The position numbers were made by a program, and so were the translations under genes. This document shows positions 56,692 to 64,000 of a stretch of DNA of 64,000 nucleotides, in pieces. Numbering within the stretch: the stretch's first letter is position 1; each line of letters opens with the position of its first letter. The stretch is taken from contig NZ_CP026362.1 in the NCBI RefSeq assembly GCF_004116955.1, forward strand, positions 2,451,677-2,515,676, given 5' to 3'. Origin of the DNA: Bacillus vallismortis (GTDB lineage Bacteria; Bacillota; Bacilli; Bacillales; Bacillaceae). The notes beneath the pieces were generated by a model. That model saw only the letters and a program-made list of their open reading frames with translations, made no database searches and was not told the DNA's origin.

Positions 56692-57600
56692 ATGAAACAA
56701 AAAAACAGAGGGCTTGAGCTCCTCATCAATGACAAACACGATGGCCAATTGCTGTTTGCTGTCCTGAAACAAGAGCTTAACGCCTCTAAACCCGTGATTC
56801 AAGACTGGGTGACCCATCATCGAATAAAAGTCAATCACGATTCCGTCATCAACAATGTGATCGTAAAAAAAGGAGACCGCGTGTTCATTGATCTTCAGGA
56901 AAGTGAAGAGTCCTCCGTTATACCTGAGTATGGAGAGCTTGATATTTTATTCGAGGACAATCACATGCTCATCGTCAATAAACCTGCGGGCATAGCGACA
57001 CATCCAAATGAGGAGGGCCAAACCGGCACACTGGCTAATGTCATCGCGTATCATTATCAGGTGAATGGCGAAACATGCAAGGTGCGGCATGTCCACCGCC
57101 TTGATCAGGATACATCGGGCGCCATCGTGTTTGCCAAGCATCGTTTAGCACACGCCATCCTGGATCAACAGTTAGAAAAAAAGACGCTGAAACGCACGTA
57201 TACCGCCATCGCTCACGGAAAGCTAAAGATGAAAAAAGGAACAATTGATTCACCGATCGGCAGAGACCGATCACATCCGACTAGACGCAGGGTTTCACCG
57301 GGCGGGCAAGCGGCCGTCACCCATTTTAAGGTCATTGCCCGCAATTCGAAAGAGCAATTGTCGCTCGTTGAATTAGAGCTTGAAACAGGCAGGACACACC
57401 AAATTCGTGTTCATATGGCGAGCATTGGCCATCCGCTGGCAGGAGATACGCTTTACGGGGGCGGAAGCATGCTATTAAACAGACAGGCTTTGCATGCCAG
57501 AAAGGTACAAGCGATTCACCCAATAACCAGCGAACTGATTGTTGCAGAAGCGCCTTTCCCAGCTGATATAGAAAACCTTTGCCACTCATATTTTTCATGA
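56692..57600 (+). CDS. yhcT: RluA-family pseudouridine synthase YhcT
   Basis: 302 residues: an N-terminal S4-like RNA-binding part (about 15-70) and a RluA catalytic domain. The catalytic Asp138 lies in HRLDQDTSG; KRTYTAIAHG and GRTHQIRVHMASIGHPLAGD are conserved family segments. It modifies uridine in rRNA or tRNA; target not evident. Start follows AAAAGGAG. It converges on yhcS. Confidence 0.93.
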   Translation: MKQKNRGLELLINDKHDGQLLFAVLKQELNASKPVIQDWVTHHRIKVNHDSVINNVIVKKGDRVFIDLQESEESSVIPEYGELDILFEDNHMLIVNKPAGIATHPNEEGQTGTLANVIAYHYQVNGETCKVRHVHRLDQDTSGAIVFAKHRLAHAILDQQLEKKTLKRTYTAIAHGKLKMKKGTIDSPIGRDRSHPTRRRVSPGGQAAVTHFKVIARNSKEQLSLVELELETGRTHQIRVHMASIGHPLAGDTLYGGGSMLLNRQALHARKVQAIHPITSELIVAEAPFPADIENLCHSYFS

Positions 57601-57602
57601 AG

Positions 57603-57632
57603 AAAAGCCGCAGGCATCGCCCGCGGCTTTTA
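57603..57632. terminator. Bidirectional terminator yhcT / yhcS
   Basis: AAAAGCCGC / GCGGCTTTT stem, overlapping the yhcS stop codon. Confidence 0.85.
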
Positions 57633-58226
57633 AACAACCCGTTTTCCATAAATAATATAGCGCTTCGGGGCATTGCCCACATATGAAAATGGGTAGCAGG
57701 TCGTCAGAATGAGCTCTTCCTTTTCATGCTGGAGCGTAATAATGGATGTATCATCCTTATCGACAATTTTTGTTTTGATGATTTCATACGTAAAATCTCC
57801 ATATGAAAGGAGAATGCGAAGCCTATCTCCCTTTTCAAGCTCTCCCGTTCGGCGAAACACGGTATCCCGATGTCCCGACAGTACAATTTGTCCGTTCTCA
57901 TCAGGATAATAGCTTTCCTTATAGTGCCCGACCCCTTTTTCTAAATCATCTGGATCGGTGCCCTCCACGATCGGGAGCTCCGCATTGATTTTTGGTATTT
58001 CTAAAATGCCGCTCGCATGTCCGGTCTCAGGCTTAAATGATGCTTGATTCTCTGCTTGATTCGCGCTTTTTTTCGCGCTTGAAGCTTCTTGCGGCTTATC
58101 AGCCGCGAGTTTTGCTTCTTTTAATGTCTGTTCGGTCTTCATATTCGTATCGATCAGTTTAAGGCCTCCATAGCCTGCGATCATCAGACCGGCCGCAATG
58201 ATGACGAGTGGAATTACTTTTTTCAC
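57630..58226 (-). CDS. srtD: Class D sortase YhcS (SrtD)
   Basis: 198 residues: N-terminal TM anchor (about 4-24), linker, then a sortase barrel with catalytic His119 (LSGHRDT), Cys177 (ILTTCYP) and Arg189. It anchors LPDTS-type proteins to peptidoglycan; YhcR is its substrate in B. subtilis (established). The GTG start overlaps the yhcR stop by 4 nt, so the two are cotranslated. Confidence 0.95.
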   Translation of the reverse strand: MKKVIPLVIIAAGLMIAGYGGLKLIDTNMKTEQTLKEAKLAADKPQEASSAKKSANQAENQASFKPETGHASGILEIPKINAELPIVEGTDPDDLEKGVGHYKESYYPDENGQIVLSGHRDTVFRRTGELEKGDRLRILLSYGDFTYEIIKTKIVDKDDTSIITLQHEKEELILTTCYPFSYVGNAPKRYIIYGKRVV

Positions 58227-61200
58227 GTTCTGGAGACGCTCCTTTTTCTTCTGACATAAAGATACGTTCCGGACAGTGTCATCGCCGCCCCGATCACGAT
58301 AAAGTTATAGTAGCCCGCAGATGTATCCGGAAGCTGATGATCAGACCCGCTTTCGGCAATCCCGTTTTGTACTGGCAATGTACTGATATTGCCATCAGTA
58401 ACAGCGGGTTTTTTCGGTATTTCTCCGATTCTCGAAATGGCAGAAGGCGGAAACTGATGAACTGGCACAGTACCCGGAGTCTCTTTGATATCAGTCTGAT
58501 CCTCCCCAGGTTCTGGGATTTCATTTACCGGCTGATCCGTCCCTGGTCCATCCCCCGGCTTTTCTGTAACTGGAGCTTCTGTTACAGGGTCTTCAATGCC
58601 ACTGGCTTCAGCAAGCTTAATTCTTCCCTCTTTTGTATACGAGATAGGTTCATCAAAGCTTTTTACGTACTCAACTGTCGCGTCCAAATCCTCAGGCCCT
58701 GTCACAGGATGTTTCCCAACCAATCCGATTGGCTGATATTTGGTACCTGTCGCCGTCGCCATAAAATTGTTAACAGTCAGTGTATATGTGGCATCGGGCT
58801 GAATCTCGGTGCCATCTGCCATTTTTATCTCGACAGCTTTTCCGGTTTTTTTATCCCATGTATACGTAAACCCGCTGATGCTGTAGTCAGGCCCAAAAAC
58901 CGGCGAGATTTGCGCATTGATAATCTCTCTTAAATCTTTTCCTTTAATCTCAAGCTTTGTTAACACATTTCCAAACGGCTGGATATTGTACAGATCTCCC
59001 CATGTTATGGGTCCTTTCTTCAGCGCTTCGCGTATTCCGCCGCCATTCATAAGGGCAAAATCCGTTTTCATGGCCGCTCTCATGCCATCCGCAATCAGAT
59101 TTCCTAGAGGCGTGTCCCCATCATTCGAATATCCGCCTTCCATATCAACAGCCGCTTCACCGACAACCTCGCTGATAATCGGCTCAACGAGTGTTTGATA
59201 TTTCTTTAAAATGGCTGAAGCGCTTGGATCCGGGTCTATTTTACTTTGATCGACATATACGATGTCCGCCGACTTTTTCACGATGTCTTTTGTCGTTTTA
59301 TCGATCTCTAGATCTACAACTCCTATCGCTTTTCCATACTCAAACGCCTGAACAATCAGTTTTCCATTCACTTCACCGTTAACAACCTTATGATTATGCG
59401 CTGCAAAAATCACGTCAATTTCGGAATCTGTTTTTTTTGCAAGGTCAGCAGATTCACCGGTAATTGCGGTGCCATTTTGATCGGCTGACATATGCGCGAG
59501 AACAGCCATGGCCTTCACGCCTTTTTTCTTCAGCTCTTCAGCCGCCTCATTCACCGCTGTGACCTCATCTGTAAACTCGATGTTTTTTATTCCGTCAGGC
59601 ATGACCATACCCGCTGCCGACTGCGTGACAACCCCGATAAAAGCAACCGGTATGCCCTCAACCTCTATGATGTCATATGCCGGCAAAAAGGGCTCACCAG
59701 TAGATTTCATCTTACAATTGGCGCACACAAGGGGAAAGTTCTGCCCATCATATCCGCTCGTGCCATTCGGGTGATCTCCTCCGTTTAAGATCCTCAGCAG
59801 TTCATCCGTACCTTCATCGAACTCGTGATTGCCGACCGTTCCGACATCAAAACCGATATCCTCCATCAGTTCCACAGTTGGTTCATCTTCAAGAAGAGAT
59901 GAAACTGGTGAGCTGCCTCCGATCATATCACCAGCATGAACAATCAGCGTGTTTTTCTTTTCAGCCTTTTTTTCTTTCAAATATGCGGCGGCATAGTCCA
60001 TACGCCCAAAGACGCCGTCTGCAGTTCCGTTTCCATCAAGATCTAGCTCATATTGCTGATCAATCTTGCCATGCAGATCGTTCATACTGAGTATTCTAAG
60101 CGGTACACGTTCTTGCGGTGCCGTTTGCCTTTTTTTATATCCTGCGTTTTCCGCTTCACTTGCAGAGGCGAAGAAAATTCTATTTTCCACAGCTACCTGT
60201 TTCCAGTCAGCCGGCTCCACATACGTTTTATTTGACGAATCCCCCACATATCTTGTCAGGCCTTTTCCTTGCTCTCTGGCTCTAAATTCAAACGGCATTT
60301 CCAAAAGGGGATCGTCTTCATTCCAAATTCCTTTTTGCTCTTGTTTCGCAGCAGCTGCAGCAGCCTGAAACTGCTGATAATCCTCTTCATTGTCAACCGG
60401 CCAAATAAAATACGTCGGAGCATAGCCATTTTTCACAAGCTCTAGGTTCACATTTGAACCCGATTCCGTTATGACCTGCCCAAGAAGTCTGCCATAGCTG
60501 TCCTTCGCTTCTCTCCCGACCTTGACAGTAATCCTCTCTCCTGGAGACAATATTGTTTTTAGATAATCAGATGCTTTTTTGCCAAACCTTAATTGATTTT
60601 CGTCTGCTTCATTTTTGGGTGTGTGATACGTTTCAGGTGTATCTACATGTACAAACCGGATTTTTGTCGTTCCAAGTACGGGAGATTTGAGATGAATGGT
60701 ATCACCATCAACAACCCTGTCAACAATACCTTCATATTCACCCTCCGCAGATGGAGGAGCGGGCTGTTCTTCAAGCAGCTTCAAGTCAGACGTTTTTCGC
60801 GGAAGAAGCTGAAGGGTTTGGTATCTGCTTAACACACCGGTAAATTCATACCATTTGCCCTCATCAAGTTCGTCTATGACCCCTGTTTCATTCATTACTC
60901 GAAGTGTCATAGCATGGTGATCTCCATCAATCATCGTTACATTAAAGCCGCCGCCGGCAGGAGAATGTGGAATTGAGGAAACAAACGCTTTTAGTGTCAC
61001 AAGCCTGCCTTCCAACTGGTCACCCACATTGCTGTTAACCAGTTCATTGATTGTTGATTGTTTCGGAGCCGGGAGGGGTTGTTTTGTCTGGTTGATTTTG
61101 ATGCCTGATGATTTTGGAACAATTTCTATCAGCCCTTGGTACGTCGTGATTTTTCCTTCAACTGTGATTTCCATGCCTTCTTTTAATTCAGGAAACAGTT

Positions 61201-61804
61201 CAGGTGAAGGCGAATATATGTTAATGCCTCCGGTTCCATCCTGCATAAAGGTCGACAGCTTCCCGCCTCCGACCGCGCTTTGATCAGCTGTGACAATCCC
61301 TTTTATCGTCACTGATTCATTCAGCCGTCCCCGCGCTTCATTTATTGTCACTGGCTGTTCAGGCGGCGGAGTTTTCATGCCATCAGTTAACACCATTGAC
61401 TGAACGTTTTTAAGTCCTGTCGTGTTAAAATAGCCGTCAAGCTGTCCTTGAACAGTTATCTTTTTTCCAAGAAGAAGCGGGTTGGTTTGCAGCCCAAATT
61501 GGCTTCTAGAGGCGGATGGGATTTGCACAGGAAGGATGTGATCCGGCGATGTCTCGTTTTTACTATCTGCCAGCGCAACATGATAATCATTAGAAAAAGG
61601 GCTTGTCAGTTTATACCGCTGCGCTGAGACAGCCTGACCGACAGCATATCCTTCAACAAGCGCCTGTCCATCTTTTTGCTGTATCGCCTTATCAACCGGT
61701 ATCGGCTGTTGTGGCTCAGCTGCTTTTACAGCTTCGCACGTATACATCACATTTAAGAACATCAATGCAGTGATCAACATCATATGCAGAATACGCCTCA
61801 TCAT
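58223..61804 (-). CDS. yhcR: Cell-wall-anchored nuclease / 5'-nucleotidase YhcR
   Basis: 1193 residues. Signal peptide (about 1-30); OB-fold repeats (about 90-330, with SVTIKGIVTADQS-type strands); a staphylococcal-nuclease domain (GIVDRVVDGDTIHL and FVHVDTPETYH); a calcineurin-like 5'-nucleotidase (ILSMNDLHGK, IVHAGDMIGG, TVGNHEFDEG) with its C-terminal domain; then a Pro/Glu/Thr-rich linker, LPDTS at 1158-1162, TM helix and positive tail. It degrades extracellular nucleic acids and releases phosphate from the nucleotides. ATG 61804 is set by AAGGGAGG; the frame opens 8 codons earlier. Confidence 0.93.
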   Translation of the reverse strand: MMRRILHMMLITALMFLNVMYTCEAVKAAEPQQPIPVDKAIQQKDGQALVEGYAVGQAVSAQRYKLTSPFSNDYHVALADSKNETSPDHILPVQIPSASRSQFGLQTNPLLLGKKITVQGQLDGYFNTTGLKNVQSMVLTDGMKTPPPEQPVTINEARGRLNESVTIKGIVTADQSAVGGGKLSTFMQDGTGGINIYSPSPELFPELKEGMEITVEGKITTYQGLIEIVPKSSGIKINQTKQPLPAPKQSTINELVNSNVGDQLEGRLVTLKAFVSSIPHSPAGGGFNVTMIDGDHHAMTLRVMNETGVIDELDEGKWYEFTGVLSRYQTLQLLPRKTSDLKLLEEQPAPPSAEGEYEGIVDRVVDGDTIHLKSPVLGTTKIRFVHVDTPETYHTPKNEADENQLRFGKKASDYLKTILSPGERITVKVGREAKDSYGRLLGQVITESGSNVNLELVKNGYAPTYFIWPVDNEEDYQQFQAAAAAAKQEQKGIWNEDDPLLEMPFEFRAREQGKGLTRYVGDSSNKTYVEPADWKQVAVENRIFFASASEAENAGYKKRQTAPQERVPLRILSMNDLHGKIDQQYELDLDGNGTADGVFGRMDYAAAYLKEKKAEKKNTLIVHAGDMIGGSSPVSSLLEDEPTVELMEDIGFDVGTVGNHEFDEGTDELLRILNGGDHPNGTSGYDGQNFPLVCANCKMKSTGEPFLPAYDIIEVEGIPVAFIGVVTQSAAGMVMPDGIKNIEFTDEVTAVNEAAEELKKKGVKAMAVLAHMSADQNGTAITGESADLAKKTDSEIDVIFAAHNHKVVNGEVNGKLIVQAFEYGKAIGVVDLEIDKTTKDIVKKSADIVYVDQSKIDPDPSASAILKKYQTLVEPIISEVVGEAAVDMEGGYSNDGDTPLGNLIADGMRAAMKTDFALMNGGGIREALKKGPITWGDLYNIQPFGNVLTKLEIKGKDLREIINAQISPVFGPDYSISGFTYTWDKKTGKAVEIKMADGTEIQPDATYTLTVNNFMATATGTKYQPIGLVGKHPVTGPEDLDATVEYVKSFDEPISYTKEGRIKLAEASGIEDPVTEAPVTEKPGDGPGTDQPVNEIPEPGEDQTDIKETPGTVPVHQFPPSAISRIGEIPKKPAVTDGNISTLPVQNGIAESGSDHQLPDTSAGYYNFIVIGAAMTLSGTYLYVRRKRSVSRT

Positions 61805-61953
61805 TTTTCCTCCCTTAATATACACCATTATGACAATGACTTTGTCTGCTTATCATTTCGACAGACTCCATATAATTCCTTTCAGGCTTCTGCATAAAAC
61901 GAGGCAGACTGTCACAAAATATAGTCGATCTGAAAAAAAAGGAGGAATTCGGT

Positions 61954-62604
61954 TTGGATCAGTTAAATCAGCAGCAACCCCAAATGAACAAAGGTATCCC
62001 TGGCAAACCTCATAAAAATCACGGCGGACATGAAATGTTTGATATGCATGAGGTGCTTTCAGGAACACTTAATGTCCTTGACCAGTTTACGATGCTGAAA
62101 CAATTTTGTAAGGATCAGGAATTAGTAAACATCCTTGATCGTCAACATCAATTCATTGCGTCTCAATATAACTTAACTGCAGAATGCTTTAAAACAGGAA
62201 ACGAGCCTTCACAAAAAACAGCAACTTATATGATGAAGGAAGACAATCAGACTGTTTACGGCATGCAGCCGTCAAAGCCTAAAAAACCTGTTCAATCCAT
62301 GAATGATATTGATGACAGCATTATCAGCCGACAAATGCTTTGCACTGTTAAAGCACAGGCTTCTATGCTGACAATGGCTTCTCTGGAAATGACGAATCCA
62401 GCCGTAAGACGCGTATTGTCCGCTCAGATTCAACAGTATGTTGAAATGGCTTTCGAAATTTTCCTATACCAAAACAAACACGGCTATTACCAAGTTCCTC
62501 AGCTAGATGCGCAAGACATGGAACAAATGAAAAACTCATTTGCGCCTGCACAAGGACAAATGCCTCCAACTCAAGGCGGCATGGGCCAACAAGGACTTCA
62601 TTAA
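61954..62604 (+). CDS. yhcQ: Coat F-domain spore protein YhcQ
   Basis: 216-residue CotF-like protein. The four-helix, ferritin-like core (about 25-180: LSGTLNVLDQFTMLKQFCKDQ..., RQMLCTVKAQASMLTMASLE, VRRVLSAQIQQYVEMAFEIF) is followed by a Gln/Pro/Gly-rich tail. Related proteins sit in the spore coat. TTG 61954 follows AAAGGAGG. The last 69 nt overlap, antisense, the 3' end of the next gene. Confidence 0.9.
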   Translation: MDQLNQQQPQMNKGIPGKPHKNHGGHEMFDMHEVLSGTLNVLDQFTMLKQFCKDQELVNILDRQHQFIASQYNLTAECFKTGNEPSQKTATYMMKEDNQTVYGMQPSKPKKPVQSMNDIDDSIISRQMLCTVKAQASMLTMASLEMTNPAVRRVLSAQIQQYVEMAFEIFLYQNKHGYYQVPQLDAQDMEQMKNSFAPAQGQMPPTQGGMGQQGLH

Positions 62605-63504
62605 TAACAAAGGCATTGGATAGGATCTATCCAATGCCTCACTGTTTTCATCAAATCTTTTCTTGAAATCTTTTTCAAATTGATCAAGACTTTCATTTGT
62701 TGCCGATTTAAACCCTTTTGTAAAATCCCCTTTTTTTGCCGTTTCCTTTATCATTTCAGAAATAATGTCTTTCCCGTATTTGTCCGTCAGCTCATTGACC
62801 ATATAAAAGCTTTGCAAATAGACATCAGTGTCATACTCGACTCGGGCTTCCTGCCAGTCTTGGTCTGTCTGCAAACGGTCAAAGGGCACCACAGAAAACG
62901 TGACCGGGTCTATGAGCAATTCATAGTTCGCAATCCATTCGCTTAACCCTTCATGAAACCATAACGGAAACGCTTCAGGATTTGCCTCAAGCTCCTTCAA
63001 TTTCTGATGAAACGCATGATGCGTATATTCATGGATCAACAATCTTTGATACAAATAAACCGCTACCTCGTCACCTTCTAAAAGCTTCTTTTCCTCTTCA
63101 GGCAACAATCCGATCAGCTGCTCACGCTCAGAATAAAAACCGACGACATCCAATAAACCGGAGTAATCCTCCATCAGTTTTTCATTAGGAAAAAAAATAA
63201 TATCAATAGGCTTTTGATTCGAATATCCAATCATAATCTGATTAATACTGACCGCATATTCAAGCGTTTCTTTCGTCAACGGCAATAAGGACTTTTCTTT
63301 GGAAGTATAATAAATATCGGCCTGTTTGAATGACTCTTTTTTCATGTGCTTCGTCACTTGTTCTTTCGTTATACCAGATGCCTGCCCTGGCAAAGACAGT
63401 ATATACAACGTGCTTGATACGATGGCCGAGCTTACAGCCAGCATAACAAGGACTCCGCACAGGAATAGAGCGGATGCCGCACGCTTTCCTATGCCATCCC
63501 GCAA
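62536..63504 (-). CDS. Membrane-anchored zinc metallopeptidase-like protein (YhcO/YhcP locus)
   Basis: 322 residues: one TM helix (about 10-35) and an extracytoplasmic domain with HEYTH at 158-162 and a downstream Glu in WFHEGLSEW (183-191). This is the HExxH...E zinc site of gluzincin-type peptidases. Start is TTG 63504 after GGGAGG. Its C-terminus runs through the hairpin at 62609-62635 and ends antisense inside yhcQ. In 168 two genes, yhcO and yhcP, lie between yhcN and yhcQ (from memory); only this one is present, so I give no symbol. Confidence 0.75.
   Translation of the reverse strand: MRDGIGKRAASALFLCGVLVMLAVSSAIVSSTLYILSLPGQASGITKEQVTKHMKKESFKQADIYYTSKEKSLLPLTKETLEYAVSINQIMIGYSNQKPIDIIFFPNEKLMEDYSGLLDVVGFYSEREQLIGLLPEEEKKLLEGDEVAVYLYQRLLIHEYTHHAFHQKLKELEANPEAFPLWFHEGLSEWIANYELLIDPVTFSVVPFDRLQTDQDWQEARVEYDTDVYLQSFYMVNELTDKYGKDIISEMIKETAKKGDFTKGFKSATNESLDQFEKDFKKRFDENSEALDRSYPMPLLLMKSLLAHAALSWRHLSLCRRK
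62609..62635. terminator. Terminator-like hairpin after yhcQ, inside the opposite gene
   Basis: GGCATTGGATA / TATCCAATGCC perfect stem with 5-nt loop, just past the yhcQ stop codon. On the minus strand it is read as codons of the metallopeptidase-like gene. Confidence 0.7.
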
Positions 63505-63587
63505 ACGTCTCCCTCCCTGAGCCGGTCCGTCTTGTACCTTTTATTTTCACTCTATGCAGCAAGAGTTTGCGGTGTGCCATTCACGCC

Positions 63588-63612
63588 AAAAAAGCCGCAC
63601 AAATTGTGCGGC
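63588..63612 (-). terminator. Terminator after yhcN
   Basis: AGCCGCAC / GTGCGGCT stem followed by T6 on the minus strand. Confidence 0.9.
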
Positions 63613-63626
63613 TGCTTTGTTCATCC

Positions 63627-64000
63627 TTATTCAGGTTGCGGGAATATACGCTGTACAGTTTCACTGAATTCATCGAAAAACCCTGCAACTGGATCGCCAT
63701 TTTGTATCCGCTCGCCATATCCCTGCATTCGGTCTACAAAGTCAGGATTGGCTGAAACATAGACATTATCCATGTTTTTATCAGTGTCTTTTACTTTTTC
63801 GGAAATTTTCTTTTTCAGATCCTGTCCAACTTCTTCTTTTCTTCCATTTTTCAATACAACTGCAACATACGCTTGATTTCCTGCAACGATGACATTTGCT
63901 CGCTCTACTTCTTTCATATCAGAAATTTTATCAGCAGCATCATCAGCAACTTCTAATTGCCGATTATCATTACCATTGTTATTGCCGTTATCGTTAACAT
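63627..64000 (-). CDS. yhcN: Sporulation lipoprotein YhcN, 3' part
   Basis: The C-terminal 123 residues of a YhcN/YlaJ-family protein. An Asn/Asp/Gly-rich stretch (DNGNNNGNDN) is followed by the conserved domain VADDAADKISDMKEVERANVIVAGNQAYVAVVLK... and ends FPQPE. The frame is open to the window edge, so signal peptide and lipobox are not seen. YhcN is an inner-spore-membrane lipoprotein made in the forespore of B. subtilis. Role in spore outgrowth is suggested for the family. Confidence 0.88.
   Translation of the reverse strand, partial: VNDNGNNNGNDNRQLEVADDAADKISDMKEVERANVIVAGNQAYVAVVLKNGRKEEVGQDLKKKISEKVKDTDKNMDNVYVSANPDFVDRMQGYGERIQNGDPVAGFFDEFSETVQRIFPQPE

Overview
The window is chromosomal DNA from a member of the Bacillus subtilis group. 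Gene content and order follow the sspB to yhcN segment of B. subtilis 168, read in reverse. Many proteins have lengths I remember for 168 (BmrC 585 aa with Asp500, NhaX 166, NhaC 453, Dat 283). Differences in residues and in gene content show that it is not strain 168 itself. Comparisons with 168 are from memory; no alignment was run.

Layout. 1-5230: the sspB tail, yheF, yheG and the bmrCD (yheIH) multidrug exporter with its attenuator leader. 5250-13250: nhaX, nhaC, dat, yheN, srtN, yhdY, yhdX, yhdW and two fluoride channel genes. 13250-18100: yhdT, yhdR, cueR-like yhdQ and yhdP, with the two CNNM/CorC-type efflux genes facing away from each other. 18246-20286: two oxidoreductase genes that I do not remember at this place in 168. 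20380-24150: plsC, yhdN and the sigM-yhdL-yhdK operon. 24150-24380: a palindromic repeat between duplicated terminators. 24380-32510: yhdJ, yhdI, yhdH, bcaP, yhdF, citA and citR. 32570-40770: lytE, phoA, spoVR, ygxB, nsrR and lytF. 40810-45790: yhdC, yhdB, yhdA, yhcZ, yhcY and pgcA. 45920-50820: the glycerol regulon glpD, glpK, glpF and glpP with two GlpP-type terminators and a cre site. 50849-53190: yhxA, then an AT-rich insertion with a mepB-like gene. 53280-64000: yhcX, yhcW, yhcV, yhcU, yhcT, the sortase/nuclease pair yhcS-yhcR, yhcQ, a metallopeptidase-like gene and the 3' part of yhcN.

The genes mostly serve the cell envelope (LytE, LytF, SigM, PgcA, sortase), ion and fluoride efflux, general stress (sigma-B-type promoters at nhaX, yhdN and yhdF), sporulation (SspB, SpoVR, YhcN, YhcQ) and carbon or phosphate supply (glp, citA/citR, phoA). 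No rRNA, tRNA, CRISPR array, prophage or complete insertion sequence was seen.

The observation I rate highest is a shared translation-start layout at the paralogues yhdT and yhdP. In both, a strong Shine-Dalgarno sequence lies 33-36 nt from the start codon, a stable hairpin fills the gap, and the first arm of the hairpin can also pair with the Shine-Dalgarno sequence. This looks like a two-state translational switch. A possible small RNA between lytE and phoA, the yhdK-yhdJ repeat and the two strain-specific insertions come next.
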